A stretch of 64,000 nucleotides of DNA from the NCBI GenBank assembly GCA_023525975.1, contig CM042021.1, positions 105,631,501 to 105,695,500 on the forward strand, given 5' to 3'. The translations under genes were made by a program, and so were the position numbers. Below are positions 56,737 to 64,000 of the stretch, in pieces. The stretch is from Smallanthus sonchifolius. Its lineage: Eukaryota > Streptophyta > Magnoliopsida > Asterales > Asteraceae. Each line of letters begins with the position of its first letter. Positions within the stretch are counted from its first letter, which is position 1. Under the pieces are notes generated by a model that did no database searches, was not told the DNA's origin, and was given only the letters and a program-made list of their open reading frames with translations.

Positions 56737-57131
56737 ATGGGTGGAGGGTATCCCTTTCCGATTGAACCTGTACGCCCAGCAAACCCACTGTGTCCGGTTG
56801 AACCTGTACGCCCGGCAAACCCACCTCCTCCGGTTGAACCTGTACGCCCAACAAACCCTTCACCTCCTGCTGATGAACCATTGACATGGACGGATGAAGA
56901 ATGGAACTAGGCATTCGACCAAGTCTTTGGCCAACTACAAATTGGGGACGAGGAAACAGACGAGCATGTACCTAATTCAGAGGATGGACACATCAGTGAC
57001 CCCCGGAGCGGAATACGAACCTAATTATGAAGATGAGGAAACAGATGACGAGCGCTTGAGGTACCATGACCCATAGGAAGATGAGCGTTCAACGGATTCG
57101 GATTGCTCGTTTGATTCAATCGCGCATCTTT
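56737..57131 (+). pseudogene. Small acidic Harbinger-associated protein with PVRPANP repeats (broken)
   Basis: The frame starts MGGGYPFPIEPVRPANP and contains three copies of an 11-residue repeat (PVEPVRPANPP type), then DEPLTWTDEEWN. A TAG at 56908 interrupts. The same frame continues AFDQVFGQLQIGDEETDEHV, then a frameshift near 57000 leads to an acidic tail (EYEPNYEDEETDDERLRY), and a further TAG at 57074 precedes EDERSTDSDCSFDSIAHL. About 130 codons in all. WTDEEW resembles the first helix of Myb/SANT-like domains, and Harbinger elements usually encode a Myb-like partner, but the domain is not complete here. Role unknown; perhaps a reduced or degenerate partner. Confidence 0.55.
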
Positions 57132-57513
57132 AATTATGTTTTAATCTTATTTAAAATTTGGTTTAATTATGTTTTACTCTTGTTTAAATTAGGTTTTTTC
57201 ATGTTTAATAATGTAATTTTGTAAGATTTAAAATAGGTTTATGTTTTAAATTTGGTTATTAATTATGTTCAAACCATAATTTAATTTAAGTTTTAATTAG
57301 ATTTTGAATTAAAATAAAAAAATGTTGCCGTTAGGAATTAAAGAAAGAAACAATAACAATTTAATATTAAGTGGGGACCATCACATTTCAAACCATAGCT
57401 GCCCATGTGGGCGGATGGTTGCTCACGGGCGGCCCAGCCTCAAAGCTACACATGAGAGAAAGCATGCCAGCTGGACTTATGGGCGAGTTCCTTTTCTTAC
57501 GTTGAAGTCGGTG

Positions 57514-57790
57514 TTAGCAAGTCCCCAAATACACTATTTCTTCTACTAACCTGACCTTTACTAAAATCAATCGTAATGTAGTAATGTACAGTACAAGAAT
57601 TTCATTCGTTGTTGATGGCGGCAGACTCACGTGTCATTGTATGGTTGGTGGAACTATTTTTTTCTATTTAGACCAAAACTTCTAATATTATAATAACTGT
57701 TATCGAAAAATAAACACAACTTACATGTGTTTCGGATGGTTATTAGCAAGTTCCCAAATACACTATTTCTTCTACCAAGCTGGGTTCGAT
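57514..57790 (+). repeat. End of repeat copy 1 and direct repeat copy 2 (empty site)
   Basis: 57514-57553 completes copy 1 (TTAGCAAGTCCCCAAATACA). Copy 2 runs from about 57555 through GTACAGTACAAGAATTTCAT and GGCGGCAGACTCACGTG to GGTTATTAGCAAGTTCCC and CTTCTACCAAGC. The copies differ by scattered substitutions. GGGTTCGATCCCTAGGGTAGA at 57781-57802, just after, looks like a tRNA 3' half or SINE scrap. Confidence 0.8.
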
Positions 57791-59309
57791 CCCTAGGGTA
57801 GAATTTTTTTTTTTAACTTTTTCGTCTTGCATTTTTTTCGTTCGTTTTAATGTTTTGTTTTACTGCCTCGCTGTGTTGCGCGTAACTCTTTCTGAGTGAT
57901 CGATGTGGCTAATTTTATTTATTTTCTAATCTCCGTTTTCACTCCTAATATATACAATTTTCGCTTTCAACCCATTTTATTTTCTATTAATATCGTTTTT
58001 CTATAATAGCTGTCAGTCGTTAGACTAAAAAAGAAACGGAATGTAAGGCTTATTTTAGTTTTTTTCTTTAATTTTCAGGTATAATTTCTTTTAAACGGAG
58101 TTGTATTTAAGATCGATTATATTTCTTTTTTGTATCCTACGTTGTACCGAGCGACGTTAGCGTTGAGTATACGTGACAAACTCAAACGCTTATGAGCAAA
58201 CATCGTAGCGTGTTTTTGTATCATCGTAACCGATATACGTGGTTGCTTTTTTGGTTTTCGACGAACGAAACTGACAACGAACAAACTCATGCCGCATAAT
58301 ATGGGGAAAAACCACCACGCTCCCATCGCGAAGCGCAGCTATTTTTTCATTTTCAACCCTTATAATATATATATTATACGATTTTAACCCGTATCATTTT
58401 CTAATAACTTTTTTTCTGTGATAAATTTCGCTCATTATCTATTAAAAAAATTGGAATGCACCGATGTATTTAGATTTTTTTGTGAACATTCTGTAATAAT
58501 TTTTTTATAAAACGTGTTTGTATAAAAATTCGAGAAATTTTTTTTATGTCAAACGCTATAGCGAACGCCGTTACCGTTTAGGTGATGTAACAAACTCAGC
58601 CGCTTATGAGCAAACAACATCGTTAGCAGTGTTGTGGTTTCATTGTCTCCTTTATCACTGTTCGCTTTTACGGTTTTTGCCGAATCGAATCGATTATGAC
58701 CAAACTCCTGTCGCGTTATGTGGAGAAAAAATGACTACGCACCCCCTCGAATTGCGGGGTAAAAAAAACTAGTTAAAAAGTAAAGACAAATATAGCATGG
58801 AAGTCAAAAGCTTAGCCGGCTGCAACTACCATTGTTCGCAACTACCACTGGAAAAGCTGAATATGATCAATCATGACTGTACACCATAGAAACTCAAACA
58901 TAGACCGTATGTGTTGTCTAAGTATGGTAACGACACCATATAACATTCAGCGTTCGCAACTACCATTGTTCCGAAACTTTACAACCATAACGATGGTTTA
59001 TCCGCAATCTTTTGTTGACCTTGATTGTCCCTGCTAAGAGGTTTTCATAGTTCTTGAGGAAGATGTTAGCTTGTTGGTACACGATTTTAGTTTATGGATT
59101 AAAGTATGGATATCATTTCCTTCTACTTTTGTAGTACAGATGTCTACACTCCTTGATACGAACCGTTTGAACGTACTGATATGATAGTATGATCGAATAC
59201 ATTTTATGAACTTCCTGATAATATAGTTCGATTTGATATTCAATCTCCACTGAATAATGTGCTATGTGTTTCTTTCAAATACTTAGTCTTGTATTTGAAA
59301 TGTTCTACA
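57791..59309. other. Unassigned region with diverged ~415-bp tandem repeat
   Basis: Two diverged copies: AACAAACTCAGCCGCTTATG with GAGCAAACAACATCG near 58587 matches AAACTCAAACGCTTATGAGC near 58179, with TTTTCATTTTCAACCC-type spacers between. GTTGCGCG and CGCGTTATG words link it to the repeats at 53380-54420. From 58780 to 59309 the sequence is AT-rich with short repeated phrases (CGCAACTACCATTGTTC near 58828 and 58952). No gene is seen. Confidence 0.55.
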
Positions 59310-59832
59310 TGTAACAGACCTTACTACAGTTGTATTCATTATTGCACGTTCTTATACATGCAAATACTTTTGAACTGCCAATCAGAAATTCTGAATTTCG
59401 ATATATTATGAGTTTAGTAGATTTTATTATATGTGACTAATCTTTATTTTTTATTACATCTGCATTCCAAAAATCCTAAATAAATAAAAGTTATGGTTTC
59501 ATTACAAGATGTCCTAAAAGGGAAGGGCTAAATAGATTTTTTTCCAAAAGAGGAAAGCTCCTACATAACCCAAGCCCCCTCCCCCCTAGCGCAAACTTCA
59601 TCCATTTCCACCTTCATTACTGCGCAAACTTGAGAGAGAGTTGTGAGGGTGTTTGCGGCTAGAGCGGAAAAGAAGAAGAAGAGATCGATTCCGAGCTCCT
59701 ACCTTGCTTCACCACTGCTCGGGATCAATAAAGGAAGAAGATACAAGGAACTACGTACGCTTTTAAGGTAAGAAACAACTCTACATCTCATGTTTTCGTT
59801 ACAAAATAGGTTTTAAATGTGAAAGAGGTTTT
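59310..59832 (+). mobile_element. Possible 5' fragment of another gypsy LTR
   Basis: TGTAACAGACCTTACTACAG could be an LTR start. Downstream a GA-rich leader (GAGAGAGAGTTGTGAGG, AAGAAGAAGAAGAGATCG) is followed by the donor-like TTTTAAGGTAAGAAAC at 59768, the same leader-donor plan as the other LTRs here. It is cut at 59832 by the next element. A 5' exon of a decayed host gene cannot be excluded. Confidence 0.4.
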
Positions 59833-60265
59833 TGTAGGTCCTAAGGATAGGGTACCTGTGCTAGAATGATTCTAGACAGGAAACAACCAACAAATCAGCT
59901 ATAGAGAAGTTGATTGTTGCTGATAATGAGAAATACAAATGAAGAGCAACACAAATAAGAACATAAAACGCTTGATTCTATTACTTCCACTGTGAAACGA
60001 TTACAAATAAGCTCCTAGAATACAAAGAAAACAACTACAACCTTCTACCGGCTCTCAATATGACTATAGTAACGACGTCTGATGTAGAGCTAAATAATTA
60101 GGTTTTTGGGTTGCTATTTATAGAGAACATAGCAAGAGTCGCCGTGAAGATTACCGACTGTCGACAGTCGGCCGACAACCGACAGAGTCGCTAGCGACTC
60201 TTGACCCAAAAACCTAATATACAAAAATTACAATTAAGCCCCTATAGATTATCAGGAATACAACA
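59833..60265 (-). mobile_element. Short LTR of a reverse-oriented element (T7)
   Basis: On the minus strand it runs from TGTTGTATTCCTGATAATC to CCTTAGGACCTACA (about 433 bp). A purine-rich tract (GGGGGGAATTATTGGAACC) lies just upstream on the minus strand, as for a 3' LTR. A TATA box TCTCTATAAATAGC is at 60110-60123, preceded by a cluster of CTAGCGACTC/GACTGTCGACAGTCGG words. The partner 5' LTR is not recognised in the window. Confidence 0.55.
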
Positions 60266-63056
60266 GTTTCTCTGGTTCCAATAATTCCCCCCGAAATGGT
60301 TGCACTCCTGATTCTTTAATGCTCCTTGGGCCTCTCCTACTCAGAATCCTTGGCTGATCATCCTTTTCTTGAGCTTCGATGTTGGCTTTTAGTTCATCCA
60401 TTTTCTTCTTTAATTACAAAGCCCGAGTGGCAGCACGAGCAAATAACATTGCTTCCTCTCCAGTTGCATGACATGCACCCCTTCTGATGTTGCTTTTGAA
60501 TAAAGTTTCAAGATCGGGAATTGAGAAAGAGAACATGTCTATTGGATCAAGCACACGAATATCATTTGATGGAGTCCCATTTCTACAGATCACAACTTCT
60601 CATGTGAGATTATCATAGTACCATTTGATGAAGTGATGAAGGCAGGTCTTTCTTTCTGGAGGAATTGTAACTCTATTCACGACCTTTGCCGGTTTAACAT
60701 ACATAATAATCTTTGGATGCTTGGTTACCGGATCTACTTCTTTCTTGGATTTTCTTTTCTTTGGTTGCTTTGGCTTGTACATCGGGAATCTTTTGTGGCA
60801 TTTAGAGTTTATCATCATTTCAACGTTGGTGCCTTCCGAGTGATTGCCATGATTGATCATATTCAGCTTTTCCAGTGCATAGATATCCCAATATGGTAAA
60901 GATTGAAGATCGTGTTCATTTCAGAAATACTCGATCTCTCCAATTCTTCTTTTGATAACAAACAGATGCTTCAAACCATCAAATTGCCATGAAATAATTT
61001 TCCTGTCAGATGCTTTACGAAGTACCTCAATGTTTTGATGGAGAGGGCGAGGGATTGGTTTTAGAGCCTTGAACCAGTCAGACTTGTCAAGAGGCCCTTC
61101 ATCGGTTAAATTAACGGATTCTCCAAAGACAGTTTCATAAGTGGTTGGTTCTTCTTCTCCATCTTCCATGAATACTTCCGGCATTTCTTCCTCATCAATA
61201 TCTGTCTCAACATCATCCTTGGCTACACCGACTCAGGAATATCGGATGCACCGACATCTTTACTGTCTATGCTACCTTCATTGCCTGCTGTCTTGACACC
61301 AGAAGTGCTAGAGCTTGTGCCGCCTGTTCCTAGACCAGTGCCATCATGTCCTTCATCATCATCATCATCATTTTTGTTCTTTGGTAACGTTGTGCTGGGT
61401 TCAGGATCCATGGACTTTTCATTTTTCTCTCCTTCATTCTCTTCTTGATCAACATAAAAAATGTCCACGTCATTGAAGATGGACAATTCAAAGAGATCAT
61501 TAAAGCTCAAGGGTTCTTCATTCAGTCTTTCCCTTAGTCTGTTGACTTCATCTGTTAGGTTGTATCCTCCTTTTCTCAATATCATCAGAGCTTTGCTCAT
61601 GTCGTTCATGTTGACTTGAATCTTTTTGTTAAGAGAGACTTGATTATCCAGTTGAAACTTCAGTTTAGTCACTATATCTTTAAGTTCTTCAATCTCGAGA
61701 TCTCTATCATCTTCTCTTGACTTTGACATTTCGATCTTACCATTCATCCATCTCAAGAGTTTTGCAGCTTCAATACCGACATTCTTAATCATTTCAGGAT
61801 CCAAAGTTTCCAGATGGCCGTGTTTTCCTTTTTTCCATGGACTTTAACCTTTTGGGAGTACCGGTAGGAGAAATAGATTGAGATTGAGGTGGTGGAGAGT
61901 GTCTTGTTCCCGATGTGCCTTCTGTTTTCCTGGACGGAGGATGTCCTTCGGCTTCTAGAGCGGCACAAACTAAACGATCTACTTCTATCGCTTCTTCTGT
62001 GATACCGATGGGAGGAGGAGTTTTAAGTCTTGATGGACTACGTTTTTGACGAACATAGTTGTCTCTGGCAGCTTTTATGAATCCTTCTCCATCACCTTTT
62101 GCCTTTTGTTTCTTTTTCTTGCCAACATCAGGGTCGATGGATTTCCCTTTAGCTTTTCTTTTCTTTATAGCCTCTTCTTCATCGCTTGGTGGTTCCTTTT
62201 CTTTCTCAACTTTTCTCTTTTTCTCAATAGTCTTCTCTTTCTCAGCTTTCCTTTCCTTGATGGATTTAACAGCTGCTTTGATTGTTGGTAAGCGTTCTTC
62301 CCGATACATATTGTCAAACATTGGAGTCCACTTCCAAGAGAATTTTTCATATACCCTCAACACATCGATGTAGACGCGTGATTCTACTTTAGCAAAGGTC
62401 ATGGGATGACCACATGGCGGCAAGTATTTCAGAAGGTAGTTGAGGATCATTTGTATGAAGCGAGGATAGAGCTGCCACTTGCTTTCTTTTGCTCAGTTGA
62501 TTATCTCGGTGAGTATATGATACGAGAGATTGAATTTTTCTTCACCATATTTTTTTAGCAAAATGCTGCACAAATACACACTCAATGCATCATAACCTCC
62601 TTTTCTGTGGGAAAGAGAATGTATAAATACGTACATAATGACTTTCCAATCTCTAGACAAAAATCTCTTTTGAATTTTCTTTCTGAACGGTCCCTCATAC
62701 CCTAACTCTTGCACGAATCTGTTTCTTGTCTCATCTTCATTAATAGCTCTTGGGTCCCGTCTATCATCATCTAGTTGTAGTGCATTTCTCACAGTACTTT
62801 CATAGATCAGTACTTCCTTTCCGTGAACAAAAGATCTTACATGAGGCCTTTTGGTAACAGAGTGGACTTTATATTCGGCATTAATCCAGAATTCTTCAAT
62901 TAGGTCTCTGTTCAGTGCTTCATTCCAAATGATTGCATATGCAATTTTGCTGCGAAGGATCCATCTCACAACATCATTAAACTTCTCAGGAACTGTTTCA
63001 GGAAAAGATGTTGCCATGTTGTGTCGATTATCACTTGTAAGATGATCGCCGTCCAT
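60266..63056 (-). pseudogene. Long element-encoded protein of unknown function (about 900 codons, broken)
   Basis: One coding region begins at ATG 63056 (MDGDHLTSDNRHNMATSFPE). Domain-like parts in order: an alpha/beta N-terminal part (VVRWILRSKIAYAIIWNEAL, VRSFVHGKEVLIYESTVRNA, YDALSVYLCSILLKKYGEEK); a Lys/Glu-rich basic segment (about 62290-62050); a Ser/Pro stretch; a coiled coil (EIEELKDIVTKLKFQLDNQV, 61680 region); an acidic run (DDDDDEGHDG); a C-terminal part with IISWQFDGLKHLFVIKRRIG and a basic KQPKKRKSKKE motif. Lesions: TGA at 62491-62493, frame changes near 61800 and 61230, TGA near 60921 and 60598, TAA near 60410. The N-terminal block resembles proteins annotated as plant transposon or gag-like, but no catalytic motif is visible. 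It is flanked by the T7 LTR, so an LTR-type element with a gag-only coding capacity is the likeliest reading. Confidence 0.6.
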
Positions 63057-64000
63057 TTTCTATAACAGAATAGAAACAATCATAAGTGATACAACCACAA
63101 ATTTTAAATATATCTATATTAAAAAAGAGTGTCGGCCAAAGAGTCGACTGAAAGGATGAGTTTCCCGATGAGAGACGATCATAGAGAAGTAAAATATTTA
63201 TGCACGGAGAGTCGCATTTTGATATGTGACAGTCGTCCGAAGAAGAGTCGACTGAGATTATTGATCAACGGCAAAGAGTCGACGAGATCAGGGATGAGAG
63301 TTTGTCCTGATCATGAGAGATTCTATGTGACACAACCACAAATTTTAATAAACAAGCATAAAATCAGTAAGTTACCTCAAATTTTAATAAACAAGCATAA
63401 AATCAGTAAGCATAAAACCATCAAAAGTGATACAACCACAAATTTTAATATCCTTTGTGACAGTCGACTCCAGTCAATAAATAGCCGATAGTCCATATAT
63501 GAAATAGCCAGAAGAATCGACCCGTATAAGTCTGATAACAGTCGGGTACGACTTTGAACTTGCGTTCAAGGGATCAGTAATCAAGACAAGAAATGATAAT
63601 CGGCTAACACAAGCCGATTCTTGTCATCTTCTCCATTTGGACAGTCGGTTATAAGGAAGATGAACAGTCATCTTGTTCCAGATCCAAAATCCGATTAAAG
63701 CTTCCATATTGATGTTGATTCTATGTTCTAATCAGTCAAAGGATTTTAATAAACAAGCATAAAATCAGTAAGTTACCTCAAAAAGATGCAATAATCACAC
63801 AAAGAGCGACTGGTCGGAAAGAATGGTTTTGAATCGGAACAGTGAGAAGATCACTGGAGAAGGATCAGTAAAACTAGGGTTTCAAGTAAAATAAAATTCC
63901 CTTTTTCATCCTTTATATACTCAGTAAAAAATGGAGGGCCGACTCTTGACAGTCGCCCAAAGAGTCGCTAGGGCAGAAAAATGTGAACATTTAACCAAAA
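63057..64000 (-). promoter_or_regulatory. 5' leader and promoter region of the T7 gene
   Basis: On the minus strand a TATA box (GAGTATATAAAGGATG) lies at 63910-63922, preceded by CTAGCGACTCTTTGGGCGAC and AAGAGTCGGCC, the same layout as in the LTR at 60110-60200. The leader (63057-63900) has many AGTCG/CGACT words and three copies of a roughly 40-bp phrase (AATAAACAAGCATAAAATCA; near 63347, 63389, 63749), two followed by GTAAGTTACC. On the minus strand these carry GAGGTAACTT, donor-like. It may be a diverged 5' LTR or an internal promoter, and may continue beyond the window. Confidence 0.45.

Larger units (their letters stand above)
54732..57513 (-). mobile_element. PIF/Harbinger transposon, nearly complete
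   Basis: 2782 bp bracketed by TTA (54729-54731 and 57514-57516). Terminal repeats are short and imperfect (GACTGTCCGCAACGCTAA against CACCGACTTCAACGTAA). It encodes a transposase on the minus strand and a small acidic protein on the plus strand, with a divergent promoter between. The adjacent direct repeat at 57740 (GGTTATTAGCAAGTTCCC) preserves the empty site with a single TTA. The element is damaged by only a few coding lesions, so it is relatively young or recently mobile. Confidence 0.9.

Noticed and set aside
57781..57802. Possible tRNA gene 3' half (GGGTTCGATCCCTAGGG)
   Set aside because: No acceptor stem or anticodon arm upstream; most likely a tRNA-derived scrap.
62046..62373. Phe/Leu/Ser-rich plus-strand frames that look like membrane proteins
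   Set aside because: Antisense of the Lys/Glu-rich segment of the minus-strand gene; Lys and Glu codons read as Phe, Leu and Ser in reverse.

Overview
This window looks like repeat-dense, AT-rich plant nuclear DNA, most likely eudicot. The LTR families resemble those common in Asteraceae, but that placement is an inference. I found no intact host gene. Almost every recognisable stretch is a transposable element or a fossil of one, and all long reading frames belong to elements.

Layout. 1-5360: the 3' end of a Ty3/gypsy (Tekay-like) element with its long LTR, followed directly by the 5' internal end of a second copy, which breaks into a truncated LTR of another family. 5361-10011: a TTA microsatellite, two adjacent Mutator-like elements with long inverted repeats (one carrying a probable SBP-box gene scrap), a SINE with a 24-bp target duplication, and a hAT-type element with an 8-bp duplication. 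10012-15547: unassigned AT-rich DNA, then a chain of inverted-repeat elements in TA microsatellites. 15548-25045: a gypsy LTR and gag fused by deletion to an Athila-like element, the rest of that element's 3' LTR, then an LTR and gag start of a further family. 25046-33671: two reverse-oriented solo LTRs with target duplications, two Tourist-like MITEs and a 362-bp tandem duplication. 33672-44880: one gypsy family as LTR-internal-LTR-internal, the middle LTR interrupted by a 990-bp hAT-like element. 44881-52874: four LTR pieces in both orientations, including a solo LTR nested inside another LTR. 52875-59309: decayed repeats around a nearly complete PIF/Harbinger transposon whose empty site is preserved next door. 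59310-64000: an LTR fragment and a reverse-oriented element with a long broken gene of unknown function.

Two patterns recur across the gypsy LTRs. Each of several families holds its own array of short repeated words or small hairpins. Most also hold a plausible splice donor and acceptor pair, which suggests an intron inside the LTR leader. The Harbinger element has a compact divergent promoter with repeated CCGTTA cores between transposase and a small acidic partner gene. Another candidate for follow-up is a 125-codon Cys-rich frame in the Athila 3' region.

All boundaries were read by eye. Family names rest on motif recognition, not database searches.
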